From assembly GCA_018658105.1 (NCBI GenBank), contig JABHVW010000015.1:1-64000 (forward strand): a stretch of DNA of 64,000 nt. Direction: 5' to 3'. Positions 1 to 9,665 of this stretch are shown in pieces. The stretch comes from Candidatus Peregrinibacteria bacterium (GTDB lineage Bacteria > Patescibacteriota > Gracilibacteria > UBA1369 > 2-02-FULL-48-14). The translations under genes were made by a program, and so were the position numbers. The stretch's first letter is position 1. Each line of letters begins with the position of its first letter. The notes beneath the pieces were generated by a model. It was not told the origin of the DNA. It made no database searches and was given only the letters and a program-made list of their open reading frames with translations.

Positions 1-1135
1 AAATATTTAGTAGCACTCCCACGGCCATAAGAGTGGTCACCATCGATGAGCCGCCATAGCTCATGAATGGCAAGGTGATTCCCGTAATTGGGAAAAGTGC
101 CGTGTTCACCATAATGTTAATGAAAGCTTGGGCAGAAATCCAGGTACTAATGCCCGAGGCCAGCAGCATGGCGAATTTATTTGGCGCGTGGTTTGCGATT
201 TGAAAGCCTCGATATGCAATGAGGGCGTAGAGTAAAACGATCAATGCGGTTCTAATAAACCCGAGCTCTTCGGCGGACGCTGCAAAAATAAAATCATCGG
301 CAGCTTGTGGGAGCCAATAAGATTTTTGTACCCCCTGAGTGATACCCTTCCCCCAAATTCCGCCACTACCGATTGCAATATTTGCCTGACGAGTTTGCCA
401 ACAATAATCTTCTAGACACTCTGCATCTGGGCTGAAAAATGCAGTGAAGCGATTGCCGATATAGTCTACATTTGCGACCACAATGAGTGTGAAAATAACT
501 GCGACCAGGCCACCGACTGCGAAGTGCTTCCAACTGGCGCCGGCCAGAAAATAAATAACTGCGGCGATGCTGGCCATTACAAAAGTTGAGCCGAGATCTG
601 GCTGCAACATAACAAGAATTATTATGGGGCTTGTGATCATAATAAATTTTAGGAAACCTTCTTTCCAATCTTGAAGTTTGGCGAAGGTGACTTTTTCTGA
701 AAAGAAGAAGCTCAAATAAACGATCAGGCCGAACTTGGCGATTTCGGATGGCTGCAAAGAATTTATAAATGGAATACCTGGAAGGTTGATCCAGGAGCTG
801 GCAAAAGTGTTGTTATCGTTACCTCCTACAAGCACAAAAACCAAGAGGACTGCGCCGATAAGATAAACTAGTGGTGAAAGTTTTTTCCAGAATTTGTAGT
901 TTATTTTCCAAGTAAACCACATTGCAAAAAGACCGATAAGCACACGAAGGATATGATTTTTCAGAATCAAATAGCAATCAACGGCGTCGAAAGAACAATC
1001 TGGATAGGCCAATGCTGGCGCAGAAATTCTAATAGATTTTGGCACGCCAATACTCGTAATCATAACAACTCCTATCGCAATAATTGCAAGAACTGCTAGC
1101 AACAAAATCACATCATATTTTTTTCGTTTTGCCAT
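1..1135 (-). CDS. ftsW: FtsW/RodA/SpoVE-family peptidoglycan polymerase (partial, runs off left edge)
   Basis: Reverse-strand translation begins MAKRKKYDVILLLAVLAIIAIGVVMI and contains LVGGNDNNTFASSWINLPG, QPSEIAKFGLIVYLS and LPFMSYGGSSMV, typical of SEDS proteins; not in the supplied ORF track because it is open at the edge. Confidence 0.9.
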   Translation of the reverse strand, partial: MAKRKKYDVILLLAVLAIIAIGVVMITSIGVPKSIRISAPALAYPDCSFDAVDCYLILKNHILRVLIGLFAMWFTWKINYKFWKKLSPLVYLIGAVLLVFVLVGGNDNNTFASSWINLPGIPFINSLQPSEIAKFGLIVYLSFFFSEKVTFAKLQDWKEGFLKFIMITSPIIILVMLQPDLGSTFVMASIAAVIYFLAGASWKHFAVGGLVAVIFTLIVVANVDYIGNRFTAFFSPDAECLEDYCWQTRQANIAIGSGGIWGKGITQGVQKSYWLPQAADDFIFAASAEELGFIRTALIVLLYALIAYRGFQIANHAPNKFAMLLASGISTWISAQAFINIMVNTALFPITGITLPFMSYGGSSMVTTLMAVGVLLNI

Positions 1136-1196
1136 TTGTGGACGCGCTAAAAAGTGCGACCATTCTACCTGAAAGCGTCACTGCTGAAAAGAGAGC

Positions 1197-3593
1197 CTAG
1201 GCGGCTTTTTTCTGCTCTTCTGCTTGAGGTACTGGTGCCGGTGCTGCGGCAGGTGGTGCTGTTGAACCTTTTTCAAGACCCAATAACCATCCTGTACCTT
1301 TTGCAAGTGGCCCGGCAAGCCAAGGTGCAATTGCATGCTTTTCATCAATATCGAAGAAATCAATAATTGACTCAATCAGTTCTGTCATTTCACCCTGCCC
1401 AAAATGTTTAGTTGCTTTTGAGGCAGCTCTTCCTAAACGAAGTGCATCTGAACTTGTGGCTTTCTTTGCCTTTTTCATAACTCTGCCTGGCATGGATTTT
1501 ATATTTGCAAGTGCTCCACCACCTGATTTTTCATTGTTGAAAAGTATACTTGTTACTCCACGATTTATATTTGGCTCCCACCAGTTATTATATGTTCTAC
1601 TGGCCGCCCCCCTTAGACCTGTGACTTTTGATTTTTCTACATGTAAACCATTTGCTTTACGATTTAGAGTTGCGTCGTAAGTTGTCATTAGTGCGGCCGG
1701 AACAGATGTTGCAGCCATTGAAGATACGATGAGCCCGGCTCTTGCGAGTGATTTCAAGGGATTCAGAAGTGCTCTTCCTGTACCTTTTATGAAACCTGCC
1801 CCTTTAACTGGTTTGTTTTTTGATATCCTAGTTGATGCCCAATTTTTGCTGCTGTCCATCCATCTTGGGAAACGATTGAGATTTGGCTTCCAAGAAACTG
1901 GATAACCAGCTGCACTTGAAACACCTCTTATAAGGCCAGAAGCTAAAGCTGGAACTGCAGCTGCGGTTCCACCGAGGGTTCCAAGCGTGAATCGGCTAAG
2001 ATTTCGTGGTGCATTTTGAATTCTTCTTAGGAGTCCTCTGGAAGCACTTTCTTCATCTTTGGCACGTTTTTGTGGTGCATTCACCCAACTATTAGACCAA
2101 TTAACACTCGATTTCATGGAATTGCTGATACTAGCCAATGCTTGTCTTGGCATATCAACTGCAGACTTAAGAGCCCAATCAGCCATGCCAGGAATAGACC
2201 CGATTGCTGAAGTCGTACCTCTAACTAATCTACTACCGACAGTCCATGGTATTGCGACTGCGGCTGTTGTAGCAGCTGCTAAAGTTCCGACTGCGGCGAC
2301 TTTGGTTGTTCTAGGAAATGCTGCTGCTGCTGCTGCTGCTGGAATCCCTAATAATGGTCCACCGACTAAAAATCCTAATCCGCCAATTATTGTTGTTCGT
2401 GGCACTGCTTTCACAGTAGCGACCGATACGTCTTTGACCTTTGTTAATCCATATAAGCCAAGGTTTTTGGCCTTACCTAATACACCCAAACCTGCGCCTG
2501 CTGCTTTACCGGCAACATATTTGCCTGATCCGTCAGGAAGGAAAGGGTATGCCGCTGCGGCCAAACCAACAGGAATTGCAGCAACTGGTGCAATCATTAC
2601 ACCTGCAATTGCTGCAGCGATTGCAACTCTTGGAGTACCTTTTAGCATGTCTATGCCTTTGTGTTTGAAATAACCTGGCCAACGTTTTTCTTCATGAGCA
2701 CGTATTTTTGCTTCATCTGCTTCACTCTTGATTTCTAATTCTATCGCTGGGTTACTTGCACGCCTCTTTGCATCAAGTGCTCGAGTTGCCGCTCGTCTTT
2801 GACGAAAGCTCATCTTTTCCCAATTTTTATCAGCTTGATATTCGAAACTACCTTGAACTTCTTTTACTGACTGATAATATTCTTGTTTCTTTTGAGATAC
2901 CCATGCCTCTTCTGCCTTTCTACGTTTTTTTGGAGATTTAATATGATCAAAATTTGGGAGTTGTATATGGCTATTCGGCATAGCTACTTCTGGCCTTTCT
3001 CCCGCCATAGAACGCTTAGCGAATCCAGTCATTGTTTGACCTTTTGTGAATGCGGGATATGCAGCGATACCTGCACCAACTGCAGCTCCGCCAAGCGGCC
3101 CTAATGCTAAAGTTCCTGCAGCTAATCCAGCTGCAGCTCCCCATCCAAGACGTGTTGCAACAGTTCCTTTACTTGGCATTTTATCTTTAAGTCTTCCCCA
3201 AAAGTTTTTTCTTGGAGCTGCTGCGGGAGGTGGTGGTGTTGGCCTCCGTTTATATGCAGTTGGAGTTGGAGCCACCTTCTTCTTCTTCTTCTTCTTCTTC
3301 TTTTTCTTGACTGGTTCTGGGCTTGGGCTTGGTTCTGGGCTTGGTTCTGGGCTTGGTTCTGGTTTAACCGCCTCTTCAACTAAATCCTTTACTAAACCTG
3401 ATAACACCTCTACTCCTGATGGTTCTGCAGGTGTTGTTGCTTCAACACCTTTAGCTACCTCATCTCTAGTATCTGAAATCTCGTCTTTCTTTTTTTCAGA
3501 CCCGGGGTCTTTACCAGTATTTTTTTCTACTGGTGCTGGAAGCTCAGGTGCATCTAATGGGTCTATTGGTTTGTCATTTGATGGGTCGGGCAT
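1197..3593 (-). CDS. Large Ala/Gly/Pro-rich membrane protein of unknown function with PSPEP repeats and a poly-Lys tract
   Basis: 798-aa ORF; N-terminal acidic/Pro-rich region, (EPSP)n, K11 tract, several hydrophobic Ala/Gly segments. Confidence 0.7.
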   Translation of the reverse strand: MPDPSNDKPIDPLDAPELPAPVEKNTGKDPGSEKKKDEISDTRDEVAKGVEATTPAEPSGVEVLSGLVKDLVEEAVKPEPSPEPSPEPSPSPEPVKKKKKKKKKKKVAPTPTAYKRRPTPPPPAAAPRKNFWGRLKDKMPSKGTVATRLGWGAAAGLAAGTLALGPLGGAAVGAGIAAYPAFTKGQTMTGFAKRSMAGERPEVAMPNSHIQLPNFDHIKSPKKRRKAEEAWVSQKKQEYYQSVKEVQGSFEYQADKNWEKMSFRQRRAATRALDAKRRASNPAIELEIKSEADEAKIRAHEEKRWPGYFKHKGIDMLKGTPRVAIAAAIAGVMIAPVAAIPVGLAAAAYPFLPDGSGKYVAGKAAGAGLGVLGKAKNLGLYGLTKVKDVSVATVKAVPRTTIIGGLGFLVGGPLLGIPAAAAAAAFPRTTKVAAVGTLAAATTAAVAIPWTVGSRLVRGTTSAIGSIPGMADWALKSAVDMPRQALASISNSMKSSVNWSNSWVNAPQKRAKDEESASRGLLRRIQNAPRNLSRFTLGTLGGTAAAVPALASGLIRGVSSAAGYPVSWKPNLNRFPRWMDSSKNWASTRISKNKPVKGAGFIKGTGRALLNPLKSLARAGLIVSSMAATSVPAALMTTYDATLNRKANGLHVEKSKVTGLRGAASRTYNNWWEPNINRGVTSILFNNEKSGGGALANIKSMPGRVMKKAKKATSSDALRLGRAASKATKHFGQGEMTELIESIIDFFDIDEKHAIAPWLAGPLAKGTGWLLGLEKGSTAPPAAAPAPVPQAEEQKKAA

Positions 3594-3688
3594 CTATAAT
3601 TTTTTAATCTTTAAATTATACCATTTTAACCTGAAATTAGCAAGGGCCTGAGCTTGTTGAAATGGCTGGGCTGGGTTAATTTTTAAGT

Positions 3689-4156
3689 ATGATTAGATCA
3701 TTTAAAAAACTCGACAAACTTTGGCTCCTTTTTGCGCCGTTTTTTGCAGTTTTAGTGGGCGCTGATCAGTTAACTAAGCTATGGGCGAAAAATAATTTAA
3801 GCTTGAGCAACCCCGATGTGGGCTTTTCGCTCTCTTATAATGATGGGATTATTTTTGGTATAGACTTGCCACTTTGGTCAATTTTTGTGCTAAGTTTTGG
3901 TATTTTGGGCTTTGGTGCTTATTTGGTCATTGAAAATAAGCTTTGGCGAGATACTTGGCATATGACTGGCCTTGCACTGATTAGTGCTGGTGCAATTGGG
4001 AATCTGATTGATCGAGCGATTTATGGCCACGTAATCGACTTCATTAAAATCTATTGGTGGCCAACTTTTAACCTGGCAGACGCCTTTATTGTGAGTGGTG
4101 TTGTCTTGTTTTTGTGGATAGTGCTGGTTCGAGAAGAAACTATTAGTGAGATTTAG
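3689..4156 (+). CDS. lspA: Lipoprotein signal peptidase (signal peptidase II)
   Basis: Four hydrophobic segments, [29 protein letters not shown] and FNLADAFI catalytic Asp motifs. Confidence 0.93.
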   Translation: MIRSFKKLDKLWLLFAPFFAVLVGADQLTKLWAKNNLSLSNPDVGFSLSYNDGIIFGIDLPLWSIFVLSFGILGFGAYLVIENKLWRDTWHMTGLALISAGAIGNLIDRAIYGHVIDFIKIYWWPTFNLADAFIVSGVVLFLWIVLVREETISEI

Positions 4157-4962
4157 CTCTTAATTTCTTTTGCTTCGTGGCAAAGCTTCTCCATTAGTTC
4201 AATTGGGGCTTCTTGACCTGTTATTTGCATGAACATTGGTACAATTTGCTTGAGAAACCAAACCTCGCCTGAAAGTATGTGTGCAACGTTCATAGCTTTT
4301 GCCTCCTCTAGGAAAAGGCTGGTTTTGCCATATACCGCGTCCATGGCGAGCTCTACATCTTTCCACAACTGGAAGGGCACTAATGTGGACTGACTGTCGT
4401 TGCTGCTGATTGAGGTAGCATTAATAATAACATTTGGATTACCGCCCCAGGTTCGCATATCTTCAACCCATTCTATGCCGATTTCTTCTGCAAATGCCTT
4501 TGCTCGCTCGGGAGTTCTGTTCCAGATGCTAACTTTTGCACCTGCACTTTGGCATGCATAAGCTGCAGAACGGGCTGCCCCACCTGCGCCAATTACATGC
4601 ACCTGCTTACCTTTGAGGTCTTCAATAAATGATTCAATCGCACCGAGTGCGCCGTACCAATCGAAATTGTATGCCTTTACCTTATCGCCGTTGTTAATTA
4701 AGAGGTTTGTGGAGTTGATCACCTTAACTCTTTCATTAATTTCGTCGGCTGCGTTAACAGAAGGAGTTTTATAAGGAGCGGTTGGCATAATGCCGGCTAG
4801 CTCCCCAGATTTCAGCTTTTGCATTGCCTCCTCGAACTGCTCTTTATTTAAATCTTTAGTTTCAAAATGAGCGTCTATGCCTAGCTCTTTAAATGCACCG
4901 TTCATAACGGGCATTGCTAAACAAAACTTAAGTGGATGACCTATTATCCAATAATTTTTCAT
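4153..4962 (-). CDS. Shikimate dehydrogenase-like (AroE family) protein, divergent substrate loop
   Basis: [32 protein letters not shown] Rossmann motif; NSTNLL and [12 protein letters not shown]-terminal [17 protein letters not shown]. Confidence 0.85.
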   Translation of the reverse strand: MKNYWIIGHPLKFCLAMPVMNGAFKELGIDAHFETKDLNKEQFEEAMQKLKSGELAGIMPTAPYKTPSVNAADEINERVKVINSTNLLINNGDKVKAYNFDWYGALGAIESFIEDLKGKQVHVIGAGGAARSAAYACQSAGAKVSIWNRTPERAKAFAEEIGIEWVEDMRTWGGNPNVIINATSISSNDSQSTLVPFQLWKDVELAMDAVYGKTSLFLEEAKAMNVAHILSGEVWFLKQIVPMFMQITGQEAPIELMEKLCHEAKEIKS

Positions 4963-5714
4963 TATTTTTTAGGAATTATTCCCTCAAAGCCTCTAAGTAC
5001 TTCTACAGGTAGCATCCAAACAGTAGTGTTTGATTGATCTGAAGATAGATCGTTTACTGATTGCAAAGTTCTAAGATGCAGTGCACCTGGAGCAGTACCT
5101 AATATTTGCGCTGCTTTTGCCATGTTTGTAGCCGATTCAACTTCACCTTCAGCTTTGATTATTACCGCTCTACGTTCACGCTCTGCTTCTGCTTCTTTAG
5201 CAATCGTACGCTTCATGTTCTCCGGAATAATAATGTCCTTCAGCTCAACATTTACGATCTCAATACCCCAATCATCTGTCATTTTATCTACAACAATACG
5301 AATACCTTCTGAAATTTCGTCTCTGTCTGAAAGCAATTTATCTAGAACAACCTCACCCACTGCGTTACGCATTGTAGTTTGAGCAAGCTGTGAAGTTGCG
5401 TAGTAGAAGTTTTCAACGTGAATAATGGCTTTATTTGGATCTTTTACTCGGAAGTAAAGAACCGCATTTACGCCTACAGGAATATTATCTTTTGTAAGTG
5501 ATTCTTGATTTGGCACATCAACTGTACGCACACGAAGATCTACCTTAACCATTGATTGCAAAACTGGGATGACAATACGCCAACCTGGATTTAGAATTTT
5601 TGTATATTTACCAAGTGTAAAAAGTACACCTCTTTGATATTCATTGATCTGACGAATGCTCACCAAAAGAACGACTCCAATGAGGATTAGAATAGAGAAG
5701 ATCGGTAATTCCAT
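4962..5714 (-). CDS. SPFH/Band 7 (stomatin/slipin-like) membrane protein
   Basis: N-terminal TM, INEYQRGVLFTLGKYTKILNPGWRIVIPV, AEAERERRAVIIKAEGE. Confidence 0.92.
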   Translation of the reverse strand: MELPIFSILILIGVVLLVSIRQINEYQRGVLFTLGKYTKILNPGWRIVIPVLQSMVKVDLRVRTVDVPNQESLTKDNIPVGVNAVLYFRVKDPNKAIIHVENFYYATSQLAQTTMRNAVGEVVLDKLLSDRDEISEGIRIVVDKMTDDWGIEIVNVELKDIIIPENMKRTIAKEAEAERERRAVIIKAEGEVESATNMAKAAQILGTAPGALHLRTLQSVNDLSSDQSNTTVWMLPVEVLRGFEGIIPKK

Positions 5715-5735
5715 AGGATTTAAGTTAGTATGCGC

Positions 5736-6731
5736 TTACTTTAGCAAGTCCTCGGCATTCTGCCAAAAGACTTTTCGTTTGACTGAGTAAGGCAGACCAA
5801 GCCCTCTATATAGAGTTTGCTCATCAATTGCTGATGGGAACAGGTTAGCTTCAGTTAGCATTGCAATGTAGTCAGAATATAGTGAAACAAGAAATTTTAC
5901 ATTCTTACCTTCATAACTAGTTACGATATTGTCTGTTCCAAAAATTGCGCGGTCTTGATGCTTAATAAAGAAATCGTGGAATGACTCATGGTTTGCAGTA
6001 ATTGTTAGTAGGCCTTCTTCAACAAAACTTTTGTGCCCCCAACTCGTATCGAAATACAAATTGTCATGAGCAGTTAAAAGAGCGTCTAATCTATCTAGAT
6101 CTTTAGATGAAGAACAGTAGTGAGAACAGATCACATCTAGATCTGGATGATTCTCTAGTACGCGCTCAAGTTCATCTTGGTATAGTGAAGTGTTTACAGG
6201 CATCATTAATGGAACCTCTGCATCTTCAAGAAGTGTATAGAATTTGTATAAACTAGGGTCGTCTAAAGGAATTTCATAAGAGTAAGAATATCCTCCATAA
6301 AATTTAACACCTACAGCGCCGTTTTCATCACAGTCCGCCCAAACCTCTTCTCGCCTTGGGTCAGATGGGTCGATTGCACAAAAGAAATCGAATTCAGCTG
6401 GGAAAGTTTCTGTAGTTTGGAAAAGGTATTCATGATTTTCTCCTACGTCTCCAATATCAATCGCTTTATCTGGGTTGTATCTTAAAAAATCTGATGGAAT
6501 ACCATGCAGAATTGTCTTTGTAATACCAAGCTCTTCCATAGTGGTTTGAAGCTTAGCTACATCTGTTAATTGCTCGATTGATTCGTGAGCATTAACAAGC
6601 TGCTTTAGCTCGGGTGAGCCAGTTAACATCACTTGCAAAAGCAATATTGATGGTAAGAAAAGCATTATCGTGAGAAAGAAACTTAATCTGTTCATAATTT
6701 GTGGCGTAAATTTACTCGGAGAGTATGACAT
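5736..6731 (-). CDS. Amidohydrolase family protein (TIM-barrel), N-terminal signal/TM
   Basis: GVKFYGGYSYS, VICSHYCSSSKDLDRLDALLTAHDNLYFDTSWGH, IFGTDNIV motifs typical of amidohydrolase-2-like proteins. Confidence 0.7.
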   Translation of the reverse strand: MSYSPSKFTPQIMNRLSFFLTIMLFLPSILLLQVMLTGSPELKQLVNAHESIEQLTDVAKLQTTMEELGITKTILHGIPSDFLRYNPDKAIDIGDVGENHEYLFQTTETFPAEFDFFCAIDPSDPRREEVWADCDENGAVGVKFYGGYSYSYEIPLDDPSLYKFYTLLEDAEVPLMMPVNTSLYQDELERVLENHPDLDVICSHYCSSSKDLDRLDALLTAHDNLYFDTSWGHKSFVEEGLLTITANHESFHDFFIKHQDRAIFGTDNIVTSYEGKNVKFLVSLYSDYIAMLTEANLFPSAIDEQTLYRGLGLPYSVKRKVFWQNAEDLLK

Positions 6732-6769
6732 ACTTTGCAGTCACCGACAAAACCATTTATAATCCCGCC

Positions 6770-7696
6770 ATGAAAATAGACTTTGCAGTTGGAGGACAGG
6801 CCGTTATAGAAGGCGTGATGATGCGTTCGCCGCATTTCTACACTGTTGCTGTGAGAGATGAAGAAGGGGAAATCAAAATGAAGCAAGAGAAATTTACGAG
6901 CCTAACTGAACGTTTTCGTATATTGAAACTTCCGCTCCTTAGAGGGATAGTTCATTTAGTGGAGTCTATGAGCATTGGCTTTAAGTCGCTGAACTACTCG
7001 AATGATGTGTTTTTAGGGGAAGATGAAAAAGAAGAGGTTAAGCATGGCATGGCGAAGACCTTTTTGTTTGCTGCGTTTTCGGCTTTATATTTAATTGGCA
7101 CTTTGGCTTTCACACTTTTCTTGTTGAAAGTACTGCCCCTTTGGATTGCTGAAAAGGCTGCTGAGTTCCTCCCTATAGTTGAGGAGAATTATATTCTTTT
7201 TAACCTGATTGATGGGGCTTCTAAAATTGTAATTTTTCTCTCCTATATAATATTGATTTCACTCCTTAAAGATATCCGACGGGTTTTTCAATATCATGGC
7301 GCTGAACATAAATCGATCTGGGCTTATGAAAAAGGTTTAGAGCTGAATGTTGAGAATGCACGCAAGCAAACTCGCTTTCATCCGAGATGTGGCACTAGTT
7401 TTATTTTTATTGTGATCTTAATGAGTATTGTGATTTATACGGTGTTCCCACCCGCTGACACTTTCTTGCTTAAGCTTGGGCAACGTTTGGCAGTTATTCC
7501 ATTAATTGCTGGGATTAGTTATGAGGCTTTGAAGTTTAGTGCGAAGCATCAGCAGAACATTTTGGTTCGAGCTTTTAGTGCTCCTGGCCTAATGATTCAG
7601 GGCCTAACAACACGTGAACCAGATGACAAGCAACTTGAAATCGCCTTGCATTCACTGAAGGAGTCCCTCAAAGTGGAGAAAGACTTAGTCTTATAA
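6770..7696 (+). CDS. DUF1385 family membrane protein (YqhQ-like)
   Basis: AVGGQAVIEGVMMRSP, YHGAEHKSIWAYEKG, HPRCGTSFIFIV; start moved from 6725 to the ATG following a TATAAT box. Confidence 0.9.
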   Translation: MKIDFAVGGQAVIEGVMMRSPHFYTVAVRDEEGEIKMKQEKFTSLTERFRILKLPLLRGIVHLVESMSIGFKSLNYSNDVFLGEDEKEEVKHGMAKTFLFAAFSALYLIGTLAFTLFLLKVLPLWIAEKAAEFLPIVEENYILFNLIDGASKIVIFLSYIILISLLKDIRRVFQYHGAEHKSIWAYEKGLELNVENARKQTRFHPRCGTSFIFIVILMSIVIYTVFPPADTFLLKLGQRLAVIPLIAGISYEALKFSAKHQQNILVRAFSAPGLMIQGLTTREPDDKQLEIALHSLKESLKVEKDLVL

Positions 7697-7699
7697 AAA

Positions 7700-9613
7700 A
7701 TGGAAGTTCGAAAGATCAAAAAGCAAAAGAGACGTGTGGCACTTTTATTACATAGGTGGTACCCGGCTTATGGTGGTGAGCAAGTTTATGTTGAGAACTT
7801 GGCGCGTGGACTTGTGGATGCTGGTTATGAGGTAGATATTTTGACGAATGATTCAGATGGCCGCTTGAGCAAAGAGGAAAAGTCGTTTGAGAAAATTCCT
7901 GAGATTAGGGTTAAGCGTTTTCGTGGGCCTTATGTGCTTTCGGCTTTTTTTGAACTCTTGAAATGTAGACGAAAATATTTTGCATCACATGCACACAGTG
8001 TCCGCGCTGCGTTTGCTATGAAAAGTGCGTCTTGGCTGACGCGTGTTCCTACCGTTTTAACGGTTCACTCTAACCATATATTTGCTGAGAAGTGGACACT
8101 TAAAAAAGTGCTGCATCGAGTTATGACTTTAGAAACAAAGTACGGCCAAGAAATCAGTATTTCTGAGCAATTTTTGAAAGGGAAAAATGTGAATGACCCA
8201 GTACTTGTGATTCCGCCTGGGATTGATGTGGAGCCTTATGATGCCGTGGATGGCGGACGCGAGGCTGAGGCATTTTCTGTGCTTTTTGTTGGAGATTTGC
8301 GCTATGACAAGGGGATTGATTTACTTTTGAAGGCTGCCGCTAAACTGGTAGAATCGAGTGATTTTATTCAGAAGCAAAAGGATTTTGTTTTACATATTGT
8401 TGGTGAAGGTTCTGAAGAAAAATCTTTGAAGAAATTGGCTGAAAAACTCGACCTTAGCAAGTATGTAAAATTTCATGGACGCTTGCTTGATGAAGCTTTG
8501 ATAAGACAATATAAATCTGCTGATTTGTTTGTTATGCCTTCGCGTGCAGATAGTTTGGCTTTAACTTTGCTTGAAGCTTGCGCGGCTAGTTTGCCGATTT
8601 TGGCGACTGATGTTGGGGACCATCGTAAGATCGTTCTAGACAATACGAATGGACACACTGTCCACCCTGGCGATGTTGACGAGCTGAGCTATTATTTGGA
8701 GCTTTTTGCTTTGAATCCACACCTCGAACAGATGGGGGAAGCGAGTTATTCGCTTGTGTCTCAAGAATATGATTGGGCACAATGTCTAGAAAAAAACCTT
8801 CGGGTTTATGAAAGTTTTGCGAGTGCTGTGGCGCCTGGTGAGTATTTTATGCCATGGGAATTGCCACGGTTATTTAGTGGACGCAGGAAGTTTAAATCTG
8901 AATATAAGGGCAGAAAGCCGCTGAAGTTTTGCTTCACTCTTGATGTTGAGAATTCGCATGACCCAGAATTGTTGCCAGACTTTCTAGAACGCTTTTCTGA
9001 CTTTAGTAGCACTCAAGAAATGCCGAGCAGCATCTTTGCTGAAACTGAGCTTTTAGATGGCCTGAGAGACGAGTTCTTGGGCCTTAGCTCTGGTGGCCAC
9101 GAACTTGCATTGCGAAGCTCTGAGACGTCTTGGAATGCCACTCCGGAAAGAAAGAAAGTGCTACGAGACTTGAAAGAATATTCCAATGCAGGTGGTTGGG
9201 AAAATTTGAAAATGTTTAGGCCTCCATTTGCAGCTAGTGAAGAAGATCTAGAAATTATTCATGATGCTGGCTTTGAATATTTACCTATTAGCGAAGACCC
9301 AATGCCACACCTAAAATGGAAATTTATCTTCCCTGTTGGAGAGGCAATAGAGATGAATCTAGCCAACGTTTTGAAGATGGATGATGAGGAATTGCTGAAC
9401 TCGATTAATAGGCTTCGCGCCTACCAAAGTGAGCATGGCGTTGATCCCTTTTTGATTTTTAAGGCGAATAGCAATGACTTTATTTCTACTCCTGGAATTG
9501 GACATTCGAGTGGAGAGAATTTTTCTATACTCTCACAGAAACTAGCTTTCTTACGTGAGCATATGGATATTGAATTTCATACACTCAGTAAATTTTGCAA
9601 GACATTAAGCTGA
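7700..9613 (+). CDS. GT4-family glycosyltransferase fused to a polysaccharide-deacetylase (NodB)-like C-terminal domain
   Basis: HRWYPAYGGEQVYVENLARGL, VLFVGDLRYDKGIDLLLKA, LFVMPSRADSLALTLLEACAASLPILATDVG; C-terminal FCFTLDVENSHD...FRPPFAASEEDLEIIHDAGF. Confidence 0.85.
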   Translation: MEVRKIKKQKRRVALLLHRWYPAYGGEQVYVENLARGLVDAGYEVDILTNDSDGRLSKEEKSFEKIPEIRVKRFRGPYVLSAFFELLKCRRKYFASHAHSVRAAFAMKSASWLTRVPTVLTVHSNHIFAEKWTLKKVLHRVMTLETKYGQEISISEQFLKGKNVNDPVLVIPPGIDVEPYDAVDGGREAEAFSVLFVGDLRYDKGIDLLLKAAAKLVESSDFIQKQKDFVLHIVGEGSEEKSLKKLAEKLDLSKYVKFHGRLLDEALIRQYKSADLFVMPSRADSLALTLLEACAASLPILATDVGDHRKIVLDNTNGHTVHPGDVDELSYYLELFALNPHLEQMGEASYSLVSQEYDWAQCLEKNLRVYESFASAVAPGEYFMPWELPRLFSGRRKFKSEYKGRKPLKFCFTLDVENSHDPELLPDFLERFSDFSSTQEMPSSIFAETELLDGLRDEFLGLSSGGHELALRSSETSWNATPERKKVLRDLKEYSNAGGWENLKMFRPPFAASEEDLEIIHDAGFEYLPISEDPMPHLKWKFIFPVGEAIEMNLANVLKMDDEELLNSINRLRAYQSEHGVDPFLIFKANSNDFISTPGIGHSSGENFSILSQKLAFLREHMDIEFHTLSKFCKTLS

Positions 9614-9625
9614 AATTTTTAGACT

Positions 9626-9658
9626 AAAAAAACCCCGGCCGAAAGGCCGGGGGTTTTT
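9626..9658. terminator. Bidirectional intrinsic terminator between convergent genes
   Basis: A-tract + CCCCGGCC-GAAA-GGCCGGGG + T-tract. Confidence 0.9.
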
Positions 9659-9665
9659 GCTTGTC

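Noticed and set aside
366-668. 100-aa minus-strand ORF in the track
   Set aside because: Out-of-frame ORF inside the partial ftsW gene on the same strand; the ftsW frame has clear SEDS motifs.
2059-2673. 204-aa plus-strand Ala/Pro-rich ORF
   Set aside because: Antisense shadow of the Ala/Gly-rich 798-aa protein; no start-site signal or independent motif.
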